Shown: positions 42,264 to 51,727, counted from the stretch's first letter. The stretch: 64,000 bases of DNA from Trachythela sp. YZ-2020 (GCA_016169945.1 JADLSH010000170.1:1178001-1242000); one strand, 5' to 3'. The notes: generated by a model not told the origin, from the letters alone. Made by a program: numbers and translations.

Positions 42264-43586
42264 TTGAATTTTGCTTCTAGCTATGATAATATTACGGAGA
42301 ATGAGAGACATATCATTATCCACGCTAAGAAATCCTGCCTATTTAACTCAAGTGCGCATTGGTGCAAAAAATCATCAAACGACCTATTTGATATCACCAT
42401 GGGCAGCTATGACGGCGCAGAATCTTGTGAATTAGTCGGTTCTTTTCTACTTGATCTAATAACCAAGAAACACGGGCATAATTTTGGTCTTTACAGAGAT
42501 GACGGTCTCGGAATTAGCAACAAATCATCACGCCAGATTGAAATGATCAAGAAAGACCTGTGCGCAATTTTCCAAGAGCACGGCCTCAAAATCACTATCG
42601 AAGCCAACAAGAAATCGGTCGATTTTCTTGACGTAAACCTCAATTTGACCAGTGGAAAACACATGCCTTATACCAAGCCTAATAATATACCTTTGTATAT
42701 CCACAACAAATCCAATCACCCACCTATAATTATCAAGAATATCCCAGAATCCATCAACAAACGCCTCTCCGATATTTCATCTGATGAAGCATCATTCAAT
42801 CGTGCAACACCGCTATACCAAAAAGCTCTTGAGCATAGTGGGTATAATCATCAGCTGAAATTCAAACCCTCAACACCATCAAGTGTTCCCACTAGTCAAA
42901 TTAAGACGCGACACAGAAACATAACATGGTATAATCCACCGTACAGCAAGAACGTTGCCACCAATATCGGCCAGACTTTCCTTAGAATCCTTGACGAGGA
43001 ATTTCCCAGTAACCATGCATTGCATAAAATCTTCAACAGGAACACTGTCAAAATTAGCTACACCTGCATGACTAATATTAAACAAACTATTGACGGACAT
43101 AACAAATCCATTCTCAAAACAAATGATCAACATGAAAAACCCCTCGACAATGAATGCAACTGCCGATCTCGCGACAACTGTCCTTTGCTTGGTAAATGCC
43201 TTACAAAGGCAGTTGTATACCAAGCAACAGTTACGACCAGTGACGGGAAACCGGATCAAACATACGTCGGTCTTACTGCAAACGCATTCAAAACCAGATT
43301 CGCCAACCACAAGACGTCATTTAAAAACGCAAAAAAGAAACATGCTACTGAATTAAGTAAACACATCTGGAAACTTAAAGATAACCGCGTCGATTACAAC
43401 ATTACATGGAAAGTTCTGAAACAAGCCCGCCCCTACAGCAACGGATCCTCTAAATGCAATTTATGTCTATGGGAGAAGTACTTTATTATTTGCGAACCTT
43501 CTCTGGCCACTCTGAACAAACGCAACGAACTAGTGTCATCTTGCAGACACGCCACTAAATTCTTATTTAGGAACTTTGTAACATGA
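42264..43586 (+). CDS. Penelope-like element ORF (RT C-terminal half plus GIY-YIG)
   Basis: The frame is open for 440 codons. It starts inside RT, with FDITMGSYDGAESCELVG and LYRDDGLGI as the catalytic box. Thumb-type blocks follow (VDFLDVNLNLTSGKH, PLYIHNKSNHPP, ITWYNPPYSKNVATNIG). Next come a zinc-like CNC..C..C segment and the GIY-YIG endonuclease (VVYQATVTT, TYVGLTANAFKTRFANH). It ends ELVSSCRH. About the first half of a PLE protein is missing, so the copy is 5'-truncated. A hammerhead motif lies 238 bp downstream of the stop. The listed start is not a real initiator. Confidence 0.9.
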   Translation: MNFASSYDNITENERHIIIHAKKSCLFNSSAHWCKKSSNDLFDITMGSYDGAESCELVGSFLLDLITKKHGHNFGLYRDDGLGISNKSSRQIEMIKKDLCAIFQEHGLKITIEANKKSVDFLDVNLNLTSGKHMPYTKPNNIPLYIHNKSNHPPIIIKNIPESINKRLSDISSDEASFNRATPLYQKALEHSGYNHQLKFKPSTPSSVPTSQIKTRHRNITWYNPPYSKNVATNIGQTFLRILDEEFPSNHALHKIFNRNTVKISYTCMTNIKQTIDGHNKSILKTNDQHEKPLDNECNCRSRDNCPLLGKCLTKAVVYQATVTTSDGKPDQTYVGLTANAFKTRFANHKTSFKNAKKKHATELSKHIWKLKDNRVDYNITWKVLKQARPYSNGSSKCNLCLWEKYFIICEPSLATLNKRNELVSSCRHATKFLFRNFVT

Positions 43587-43823
43587 TTTTTAACGCAGCT
43601 CTTTAAACTAATCTTATATATCTTACAATAATTAAACCTTCCGGGACATGTTTTTTGTACATTATTTGACAACCACTTTAAACTTAAGTGGATATTATGT
43701 ATATAGTATAAAGTATAACCTTACATGCCAACGGTCAAAATTTCAAATTAACCAATAATAGCCAGGAACGATAGTATAGATCGATATATAATCCTACGTG
43801 TATATACAACTTAGTCATTAGAT

Positions 43824-43884
43824 CATTTTGTCTGAAGAGTACCACACATACGTGTGTAGCACGAAACTAACTAGTAATAAAATG
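43824..43884 (+). ncRNA. Hammerhead ribozyme motif, PLE 3' region
   Basis: Stem I is CATTTTGT (43824-43831) paired with ATAAAATG (43877-43884), 8 bp with one G.U. The core is CTGAAGA, which fits CUGANGA. Stem II is GTACCACACA against TGTGTAGCAC, with two mismatches. The second core is GAAA (43863-43866). Stem III is ACT/AGT with loop AACT. The cleavage triplet is GTA, cutting after A43876. Penelope-like elements are known to carry hammerheads in their terminal repeats. Confidence 0.75.
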
Positions 43885-43990
43885 TCTATTCAAAACTGTT
43901 GAATCTCTGAATTTTAACTATATATATATATATATATATATAGTAAAACAAAATAAAGTACAAACCCGAACTACTTCATTAAAACTTTAA

Positions 43991-44046
43991 TTCACTACAA
44001 ATCTGTTTCGTATGGCAAGCCGAGCCTACCACACTCGTCAGGTGAA
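43991..44046 (-). ncRNA. Hammerhead ribozyme motif, left palindrome arm
   Basis: On the minus strand: stem I TTCAC paired with GTGAA, core CTGACGA (CUGANGA with N = C), stem II GTGTGGTAGGC with TCG loop against GCTTGCCATAC (several G.U pairs), then GAAA. Stem III is ACA/TGT with a GATT loop, and the cleavage triplet is GTA. All core positions are intact. It lies 130 bp downstream of the PLE stop codon. Confidence 0.8.
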
Positions 44047-44177
44047 AATTGCAACTGATTTTTTTAGCGCTAAGAAATTTGAATTAGGATTAATCTATGA
44101 AACGGATGACTCATATTACAAATACGTACACATAGCTAACTGTGATAAGTGTCTGTTAATTGTTTGTTAGTGATTGC

Positions 44178-45115
44178 TTAGTATTTTTTCTTCCTGTGTC
44201 TACAAGTGGAGACAAGTTCATTTCTGCGGTTAAGTGAGCTTAGTTTCGGGTGACAAATAATGATGTATTTTTCATGCAGGCATAGATTACATCTCTTCGT
44301 TATATTCGAGTATGGTTTGCATTGTTTTAGTATTTTCCAATTGATGGCGTAGTGGACATCTGATTCTTTCAATGTCCAGACATATTTGCTAAGCTCGGTG
44401 GCAGATTTATATTTTAGATTTCTAAATGAGCTAGTGTGGTTTAGATATCGGGTTTTAAAAGTGCTTTCAGTCAGTCCTACGTAGGTTTCGGATTTCATGT
44501 TATCTTGTCTGGTGACTGTGGCTTGATAGACTATTCCTTTCGTTTGGCATTTTTGGTCGAGCGGGCAAGTATTCTTCTGGCGACAATTACATGTGGTAGT
44601 TGGGTTTGGGTTGGATTCAGTTTCATTCTTAATTACGGATTTGTTGTGTGAAGAGATGATGCTTTTCATGTTAGGCATGCAACTATAGCTCAACTTCAGA
44701 GTGTTCCTATTGAATATTTTACGGAGCGGGTGACCCGGAAAACATTCATCGATCGTCTGCAGGAATAATCGGCCGATGTTGGTGGCTACGTTTGAACTGT
44801 AAGGTGGGTTAAACCATATAATATTCCTGCTTCTCGATCTCTTTGTTACCGGTGGGTTTGGGTTGAAGTTTAGGTTATAGTCATAGCCACTTTTTCTTAG
44901 TGCTTCTTGGTAAGGAGGGACGGCCGAGTCAAATACTTGCTTATCAGAAGAGATGTTGGATAACCTCCTGTTGATTGCATCTGGTATTGTGCGAATAATT
45001 GCTGGCGGATGGTTGCTGCGGTGATTGATATTCTCTATTTCTCTGGGTGATTCATTGAAAGCGGCTAGCCCATCGTCTCTGTATAGACCAATGTTGTTGC
45101 CATACTTTGGAGATA
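44178..45115 (-). CDS. PLE copy in the left palindrome arm (thumb and GIY-YIG)
   Basis: The minus-strand frame runs from the palindrome centre. It starts near the YRDD-type box (LYRDDGL), loses about 150 bp, then reads [34 protein letters not shown], a [15 protein letters not shown] zinc-like segment and the GIY-YIG part ([28 protein letters not shown]). It ends [15 protein letters not shown]. The GIY-YIG part is uninterrupted here, in contrast to the right arm. The copy lacks the RT N-terminal half. Confidence 0.8.
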
Positions 45116-45142
45116 GGTTTGATAGCTATCTGCTGTCAAAGC

Positions 45143-46246
45143 TATCTCCAAAGTATGGCAACAACATTGGTCTATACAGAGACGATGGGCTAGCCGCTTT
45201 CAATGAATCACCCAGAGAAATAGAGAATATCAAGAAGGATATTTGCAAAATTTTCAATGACCACAGCTTAAAGCTCACCATCGAAACGAACAAGAAGTGC
45301 GTTGACTACCTAGATATCACCCTAGATCTGAGAACTGGAAAGTTCAAACCATATAGTAAGCCAGGCAATATCCCACAATACGTCAATCACCGCAGCAACC
45401 ATCCGCCAGCAATTATTCGCACAATACCAGATGCAATCAACAGGAGGTTATCCAACATCTCTTCTGATAAGCAAGTATTTGACTCGGCCGTCCCTCCTTA
45501 CCAAGAAGCACTAAGAAAAAGTGGCTATGACTATAACCTAAACTTCAACCCAAACCCACCGGTAACAAAGAGATAGAGAAGCAGGAATATTATATGGTTT
45601 AACCCACCTTACAGTTCAAACGTAGCCACCAACATCGGCCGATTATTCCTGCAGACGATCGATGAATGTTTTCCGAAGGGTCACCCGCTCCGTAAAATAT
45701 TCAATAGGAACACTCTGAAGTTGAGCTATAGTTGCATGCCTAACATGAAAAGCATCATCTCTTCGCACAACAAATCCGTAATTAAGAATGAAACTGAATC
45801 CAACCCAAACCCAACTAGCACATGTAATTGTCGCCAGAAGAATACTTGCCGCTCGACCAAAATGCCAAACGAAAGGAATAGTCTATCAAGCCACAGTCAC
45901 CAGACAAGATAACATGAAATCCGAAACCTACGTAGGACTGACTGAAAGCACTTTTAAAACCCGATATCTAAACCACACTAGCTCATTTAGAAATCTAAAA
46001 TATAAATCTGCCACCGAGCTTAGCAAATATGTCTGGACATTGAAAGAATCAGATGTCCACTACGCCATCAATTGGAAAATACTAAAACAATGCAAACCAT
46101 ACTCGAATATAACGAAGAGATGTAATCTATGCCTGCATGAAAAATACATCATTATTTGTCACCCGAAACTAAGCTCACTTAACCGCAGAAATGAACTTGT
46201 CTCCACTTGTAGACACAGGAAGAAACATTTACTAAGCAATCACTAA
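45143..46246 (+). pseudogene. PLE copy in the right palindrome arm
   Basis: It is the same protein as the left arm, with the 150-bp segment present ([31 protein letters not shown]). A TAG at about 45574 replaces a TCG present in the left arm. Single-base losses near 45850 (CTTGCCGCTC and AAAATGCC against one more base in the left arm) split the zinc-like region and the GIY-YIG part into two frames. It is therefore inactive. Confidence 0.85.
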
Positions 46247-46365
46247 CAAACAATTAACAGACACTTATCACAGTTAGCTATGTGTACGTATTTGTAATAT
46301 GAGTCATCCGTTTTATAGATTAATCCTAATTCAAATGTCTTAGCGTTAAAAAATCAGTTGCAATT

Positions 46366-46421
46366 TTCACCTGATGAGTGTGGTAGGCTCGGCTTGCCAT
46401 GCGAAAGAGATTTGTAGTGAA
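46366..46421 (+). ncRNA. Hammerhead ribozyme motif, right palindrome arm (stem III mismatch)
   Basis: It is the mirror copy of 43991-44046 with core CTGATGA, stem II GTGTGGTAGGC-TCG-GCTTGCCATGC, and GAAA. Stem III starts AGA where the left arm has ACA, so one pair (G opposite G) is lost. Stem I (TTCAC/GTGAA) is kept. It is likely weaker than the left copy. Confidence 0.65.
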
Positions 46422-46499
46422 TTAAAGTTTTAATGAAGTAGTTCGGGTTTGTACTTTATTTTGTTTTACTATATATATATATATATATTTTCGCTTACC

Positions 46500-46760
46500 T
46501 CAAAACTTGTCTGCAACGGCTTCCTGCCGGGGCATGGGGGTGTGTGTGGGAGACAATGTGTGCATGCATGGCTTTGCGTTGCTTACGCGAAATTTGTTAC
46601 GATGACGACATCGTGAAATTATTTCAGCTCTTTTGTTGAGTAAACAATTCTTGTTTTTTTCTTTCAAAATACAAAATTTTTCTTCTAAACATACTGTTTC
46701 TAAACATTGCATCGTTTTGATCCTCCCATATACGAAATAGAATGTTTTAAAATTTGCCAA
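46500..46760 (-). pseudogene. Second PLE family, C-terminal fragment
   Basis: The frame contains VCLEEKFCILKEKNKN and KRAEIISRCRHRNKF, the last residues of the PLE ORF found more fully at 50427-51288. Only the C-terminal tail remains. Terminal-repeat sequence (TTTTCGCTTACCTC) lies directly beside it at about 46488. Confidence 0.7.
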
Positions 46761-46831
46761 TTAATACTGAAAATTGAAGTTAAATATATGAATAACGTAA
46801 ACAAGAGTGCACAACCGATATACAGGTGCAA

Positions 46832-46981
46832 ATATATGTGTAGCTTTAGGTATACGAAACGCAAAGTGTGCTCGACAACATATAGTTAGAGCTTATTATA
46901 GATAATTTGCCTAAAATTTGCTCTAACTATATGTTGTCCAGCACTCTTTGCGTTTCGTAGACCTAAACCTACACATATATA
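46832..46981. repeat. Foldback repeat, about 60-bp arms
   Basis: ATATATGTGTAGCTTTAGG... (46832-46892) pairs with ...CCTAAACCTACACATATAT (46920-46981), with a few mismatches and a 27-bp loop. The arms contain ATACGAAACGCAAAGTG. It has no ORF. Confidence 0.8.
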
Positions 46982-46998
46982 TATAATAATAAATATAT

Positions 46999-47390
46999 AG
47001 ATTTTTCTGAATACTAAAGCTTGAAGAACAATCTTTCCTTAACAGATATATATCCAAAGCTTACAACATGTACTATATCACATACATAGTATATGAAAAC
47101 GACCACAAACAATATCACATTACAGATATGTTGAGACTTTAAGCACAAAGCACGCATATCATTAGTAGGAACCAGGTCTCTAAATAACATCAGATTGCCG
47201 TCTGAAACCCTATAGTCTAGTGGTAAAACAACCGAACCGGCAATCGGGAGACACAGGTTCGAATCCCGTTGGGAGTTCAGATGATTTTTCTGAATACTAA
47301 AGCTTGAAGAACAATCTTTCCTTAACACATATATATCCAAGCTTACAACATGTACTATATCACATACATAGTATATGAAAACAACCACAA
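46999..47390. repeat. Direct repeats of about 110 bp flanking a tRNA-like segment
   Basis: The segment starting GATTTTTCTGAATACTAAAG occurs at 46999-47108 and 47283-47390. Both copies include AGAACAATCTTTCCTTAAC and ACATGTACTATATCAC. Between them is the tRNA-like sequence. The arrangement could be a SINE with duplicated body or a tandem duplication around an insertion. Confidence 0.7.
47206..47277 (+). tRNA. tRNA-like sequence (SINE head or tRNA pseudogene)
   Basis: An A-box-like TAGTCTAGTGGTAAAAC and a perfect B box, GGTTCGAATCCC, lie at tRNA spacing. The T arm (ACGGG-like stem) forms only partly. A CCGA/TCGG anticodon stem has an 8-nt loop, and the acceptor stem pairs poorly. It is therefore not a functional tRNA as read. 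Pol III promoter boxes of this type are the heads of many SINEs. Confidence 0.5.
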
Positions 47391-47407
47391 ATATATATAT
47401 ATATATT

Positions 47408-47713
47408 TAGTATGGTATTTAGTGTTTGTTTCACATAACATACGTACCTCAAATAACATGGATATAATTTCTTGCGTGGGTAAATTGTTCTAGAACATTT
47501 TGAACAATGATGTTTGAGTAAAAATGTCATCATATTCAAACTCCTGTAGATAAATAAATGTCATCAAATATTCCTTCCTCCTTTTAAGCAGCCATCCAGT
47601 GTCCCAAGGGCTGGAGTCTTATTCATTTAAGATAGCTGGCGAGGGGAAGGAAATTATATCCATGTTATTTGAGGTACGTATGTTATGTGAAACAAACACC
47701 AAATACCATACTA
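47408..47713. repeat. Foldback repeat, 64-bp arms (63/64)
   Basis: TAGTATGGTATTTAGTGTTT... (47408-47471) is the reverse complement of 47650-47713 with one mismatch. The 178-bp loop has no ORF. The near identity of the arms suggests a recent origin or ongoing homogenisation. Confidence 0.88.
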
Positions 47714-47892
47714 TATTAGCACACTTCGGTTAGTGCACTCTTTTAGTCTACTACAAAATACTAGGGGAAAATGGTATTCATTCCATTAGATCGTCCTCAT
47801 TCCACCTAACCAAAGGATTATTGCATGGGGGCTTTTCTATAGATCCTAGTAAAGTGAAACAAACACTTACAAAAATATCAATATATATATAT

Positions 47893-48012
47893 GATGAAAC
47901 AGCCTGTTGCAGACCAGTTTTTAGGTAAGCGGAAAAAAATAATATATTTTCGCTTACCTCAAAACTGGTCTGCAACAGGCTGTTTCATCTGTAAAAGAAT
48001 CAGAAGGCAGTG
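47893..48012. repeat. Inverted PLE terminal-repeat fragments with degenerate hammerhead
   Basis: GATGAAACAGCCTGTTGCAG... (47893-47932) is inverted at 47951-47989, with an 18-bp spacer. The right unit continues with the hammerhead-like segment on the minus strand (47968-48012). Its core reads CTTCTGA instead of CTGATGA, so the ribozyme core is destroyed. Confidence 0.7.
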
Positions 48013-48036
48013 ACAAGTATAGAAGGAAATGACCGC

Positions 48037-48700
48037 TTATATGCTTCCTGCCGGAACATGTGGGTGTATGTGGGAGACAATGTGTGCATGCATGGCTTTG
48101 TTTGTGTTGTTTACACAAAATTTGTTACGATGACGACACCGTGAAATTATTTCAGCTCTTTTGGAGTAACATAAATTGCATCGTTTTGATCCTCCTGTGT
48201 ACGAAATAGAATGTTTTAAAATTTGCAAATTAATACTGAAATCCTTATTGTTTTCTTTCAATGTCCAAATATAATTCGAAAGTTCCGTGTCATTTGCGTG
48301 CTTTTTATGCTGAAAAGATTTAGTGTGGTTGGCCAATCACTCTTTGAATGTGGTTGCAGTCATGCCAATGTAATTTTTGATCGTATTTGTATTGCTTACT
48401 GTGACTGTTGCTTTGTATACTATGTCCCTAGTCATGCATTGTTTTTGAAGCGGGCAAATGGTGTTTTCTCTAGAACTGCAATTGGTAGTGTCCCTGTCCT
48501 GTGGCTTGTTATTTCTAGATATGCGTGCATTGTGTTTAGTGATTACTGACTTAATATTGTTCATGCAGCTATAGCTTACATTAACTGTATTTCTGTTAAA
48601 AATTTTATGTAGCTTGTGGTGCGTTGGAAAATGTTTGTCAATTAGACTAAGGAAGTTATGTCCTATGTTTGTGCACAGTTAATGAAATAAGATGGTTTGG
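48037..48700 (-). pseudogene. Second PLE family copy (GIY-YIG part)
   Basis: From 48700 toward 48037 the minus strand reads CTNIGHNF, HKIFNRNTVNVSYSCMNNIK, a CPLQKQCM zinc-like part, and GIY-YIG residues (IVYKATVTVSN, NYIGMTATTFKE). A frameshift follows at about 48337, then NHTKSFQHKKHAN, WTLKENNKDFSINLQ and RAEIISRCRHRNKF. A block present in the 50.4-kb copy (LEEKFC to NCLL) is deleted. It is inactive. Confidence 0.8.
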
Positions 48701-48912
48701 CTAGCCGGCAAACTTCAAAAGGATCCGCAGTGGCGGCGAATTATGTTGAGGCTCAAAGAAAAACGTGTCACATGCCGAGTTTAGTTCATGGCTTGTATCA
48801 AATTCATAAGGTATTATATTACATTGTCACTGTTTGTCATCTTCTTTTGCGAAATAACTGCGCTTAAGAAACTGAGCTATCCGTTAAACTTATAAATAAC
48901 AAAGTTAGAACT

Positions 48913-50161
48913 ATGGACGACGATTTGGAGGCAATTGTATCGATTCCCGAACAATCGGACAACGAAAATGTTTCGAGCAACGTTGGCCAGGAGTGGGCTT
49001 TTTTTTTCAAGAGGAAGAAATCAGTGAGGATATTTTGCCATTTAACTTCGATATTTCCCTGTCTGTAGTCGAAGAAAACGGAGACGACATGGAAGAAGAA
49101 ATTGCAGACGCTGTATGTGAAATATCCGGTGAAAAGTCCTTCCCTTGCGATCGTTGCGAGAAGGTTTGCAAGTCGAAAGGTGGCTTGACGAGACATGTAA
49201 ACGCCAAACATGGGTACAAAAACAACAAAGGGAATGGCAACATTTCTTTATCAATGGCTGCCCTGACAAAGGATGAACTGTCCTCAATCGTGGATAAAGG
49301 AAAGGCCAAGATAACGGAAGATGGTTTCTGGGACAGCGAAATGATTTCAAATATGGCAAGTATAACATCAAACGATTTGCTATACAGTCATATACTGCCA
49401 ATTTATCAGCAACTTTGTTGCAAGCGAAACCAAGATAAATTTGTAATGGATTTTTATGAACTTATTCCAAAATCGTGTGATCTTTTGAAACATGAATTTC
49501 TCATTATGATTTCTATACCAGACCATTTAGTATCCTTGTTCAAGAGTGGTGTTAATACTGTGGTTGTTACTAGTCAGCAAGAGCCCAGTGGCAGTGAGAC
49601 TGGTGTCAGTGCTGGTGTTTCTACAGAACTACAAACAGAACTCAGTGAACATGAACGTGGACCATTATCATATATAGCAGGGTATGTGTTGTCGAAACTA
49701 AATAAAAAGTCTGCAAATAGAACAAATGAAGAGCTTCAAGCAATTGTACAGCACATGATCTGCCCTAGTTTGGAAAACACATACATCGAAGCACGCAGCC
49801 GGTGGCGACCTGGTTACACCATGTCATGACTTGGTTCAAATATTGGAGGTTGTGGAGTTTATATTCCGGGATTTTATTGGAAAACAGACCACTGTTGTAA
49901 GGAGTATTGCTTGTGACCAATTATGCACTTGACTCGCCATTGCTTAAATCACTGTGGGAAAATATTACCCAGGACTGCAGTCAAGAAATCACAAAACAAA
50001 CAAGAAAACTTTGCCTGGAAAACATAGTTAAGCTATACTTAAGGGTTCGTATCTTTTCATATGCGAAGGACAAAATAAGCAACTTTAACATTCAGCAAAA
50101 GGCGAAAAAAAGCAAAAGCCTGAGAAAAGAACTAAAAAGGCAAAGTGAGGTCAAAAAGTGA
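48913..50161 (+). pseudogene. C2H2 zinc-finger repetitive gene, frameshifted
   Basis: ATG at 48913 opens MDDDLEAIVSIPEQSDNENV. At an eight-T run (about 48999) the frame slips into the long ORF that continues to 49829. It has one C2H2 finger, FPCDRCEKVCKSKGGLTRHV, then ERGPLSYIAGYVLSKLNKKS. Two more shifts near 49820 and 49905 lead to KLYLRVRIFSYAKDKISNFN and the basic tail KSKSLRKELKRQSEVKK. I know the finger plus SLRKE tail as a repetitive invertebrate gene, probably transposon-borne, but its enzymatic role is unclear. Pseudogene, or assembly errors in homopolymers. Confidence 0.55.
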
Positions 50162-50372
50162 CATTCTGCATGCCATACAAAGTTTACAATTTATATGCCT
50201 TTTTTAATGTCCATTAAATAAATATATTTTCCATACTATGTCTATGAATACCAGATTAAAAAAGAACCTACAAAACTACTCTTATAACTACAAAGAATAT
50301 TATTGATCATACAAACAAGGTTTTAAGTATAATAGTACATTTAAGTCATTCAACACTTCAATACTAAATACT

Positions 50373-50520
50373 ATTCAGCGGTAATTTTTAGGTCAAACTG
50401 TTCGAAAATTTTGTGGAGATAATTTCTTGTTTTGTCTGCTAAACGTGAAAAGATCTCCAAAAACAAGAAAAGATCTCCACAAAATTTTCGAGCAGTTTGA
50501 CCTAAAAATTACCGCTGAAT
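50373..50520. repeat. Inverted repeat at the 5' end of a PLE copy
   Basis: ATTCAGCGGTAATTTTTAGG... (50373-50434) pairs with 50460-50520 over about 60 bp with few mismatches. The right arm is already PLE coding sequence (residues leading into EQFDLKITAE), so the 5' end of this copy is folded back on itself. Confidence 0.85.
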
Positions 50521-51288
50521 CAAATTTACGCATAGTAACCTTTTTAGATGTAACTTTCGACCTTAACAATGGAAAACATAGGCCCTATAGGAAGCCCAAT
50601 GATGATCCACTATACATAAATATGCACTCTAATCACCCACCGAGCATTACAAGGCAACTACCTGCATCAATTAACAAGCGCATCGCACTTCTTTCATCAG
50701 ATGAGCAAACTTTCAGGAATCTGCACCCATATATCAGAACGCACCTTAGGCATAGCAGCTTTAGTCATGAACTTAGCTACACTCAGCACACACCGCAACA
50801 ACGGGACACTACCAATTGCAGTTGTAGAGAAAACACCATTTGCCTGCTTCAAAAACAATGCATGACTAGGGACATAGTATACAAAGCAACAGTCACAGTA
50901 AGCAACACAAACGTGATCAAAAATTATCACATTGGCATGACTGCAACCACATTCAAAGAGCGATTGGCCAACCACACTAAATCTTTTCAGCATAAAAAGC
51001 ATGCAAATTTGGACATTGAAAGAAAACAATAAGGATTTCAGTATTAATTGGCAAATTTTAAAACATTCTATTTCGTACACGGAAGGATCAAAACGATGCA
51101 ATTTATGTTTAGAAGAAAAATTTTGTATGTTGAAAGAGAAAAACAAGAATTGTTTACTCAGCAAAAGAGCTGAAATAATTTCACGGTGTCGTCATCGTAA
51201 CAAATTACGCATAAACAACACAAACAAAGCCATGAATGCACACATTGTCTCCCACATACACCCCCACGCTCCGGCAGGAAGCATTTAA
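50427..51288 (+). pseudogene. Second PLE family copy, plus strand
   Basis: Frame 50427-51032 reads KDLHKIFEQFDLKITAE, FLDVTFDLNNGKHRPY, PLYINMHSNHPPSITRQL, then jumps by deletion to a CSCRENTICLLQKQC zinc-like part and IVYKATVTVSN / IGMTATTFKERLANH of GIY-YIG. A second frame, 51001-51288, gives WTLKENNKDFSINWQ and RAEIISRCRHRNK. The frames are joined by a deletion near 51003. The RT catalytic part is absent. A hammerhead-like motif follows at 51313. Confidence 0.85.
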
Positions 51289-51312
51289 GCGGTCATTTCT
51301 TTAGATACTTGT

Positions 51313-51357
51313 CACTGCCTGATGATTCTTTTAGAGATGAAACAGCCTGTTGCAGAC
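51313..51357 (+). ncRNA. Hammerhead ribozyme-like motif, second PLE family
   Basis: Stem I is CTGC (51315-51318) with GCAG (51352-51355). The core is CTGATGA (51319-51325). Stem II is a weak TCT/AGA hairpin with a mismatch at its base. GAAA is at 51339-51342. Stem III is ACA/TGT with a GCC loop, and the triplet is GTT. The layout is that of minimal Penelope hammerheads. The weak stem II lowers confidence. Confidence 0.55.
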
Positions 51358-51364
51358 ATGTTTT

Positions 51365-51402
51365 GAGGTGAGGGAAAATCTCTCAGTGTAACTGTGTCCA
51401 GT

Positions 51403-51470
<68 letters not shown>

Positions 51471-51660
51471 CTTTTAAATCTATCAGACATGCATGTTTAG
51501 CCTGCAACAGTTACTCGTCATGCAGTTTGTTGCATACAGTTCAATTTATGTTATACATTTGCCTCAAAGCGCAGGTAATCCAGGCAGTTATATACACAAA
51601 TGTTACCGTATTTAGCTACTCGAGATATATATATAAGATCTTATTTGATATATATATAGT
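51365..51660. other. TA-repeat-rich gap between PLE fragments
   Basis: (TA)n runs occur at 51405-51435 and 51441-51470, with a shorter one at 51627-51658. They separate two oppositely oriented terminal-repeat pieces of the second PLE family. The ORF at 51527-51793 runs across repeat sequence. Confidence 0.6.
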
Positions 51661-51682
51661 TTTTCGCTTACCTCAAAACTTG

Positions 51683-51727
51683 TCTGCAACAGGCTGTTTC
51701 ATCTGTAAAAGAATCATCAGGCAGTTT
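51683..51727 (-). ncRNA. Hammerhead ribozyme-like motif, terminal-repeat copy
   Basis: It is the same motif as 51313-51357 on the opposite strand: TCATCAG (51714-51720) is the complement of CTGATGA, and GTTTC with AACAGGCTG gives GAAAC and stem III. It stands in an isolated terminal-repeat fragment (CGCTTACCTCAAAACTTGTC) without an ORF beside it. Confidence 0.55.

Larger units (their letters stand above)
43941..46472. repeat. 2.5-kb PLE palindrome (two head-to-head copies)
   Basis: The sequence from 43941 inward is the reverse complement of the sequence from 46472 inward. The centre is a 27-bp spacer (45116-45142) between CCATACTTTGGAGATA and its complement. The left arm lacks about 150 bp present in the right arm (between about 45233 and 45383), joined at a TCAA microhomology. 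The remainder differs by few substitutions and indels. TA runs bound both outer ends. Confidence 0.9.

Noticed and set aside
47206..47277. Functional tRNA gene
   Set aside because: Acceptor stem pairing is poor and the anticodon loop has 8 nt. Only the A and B boxes are good, so a SINE head or pseudogene is more likely.
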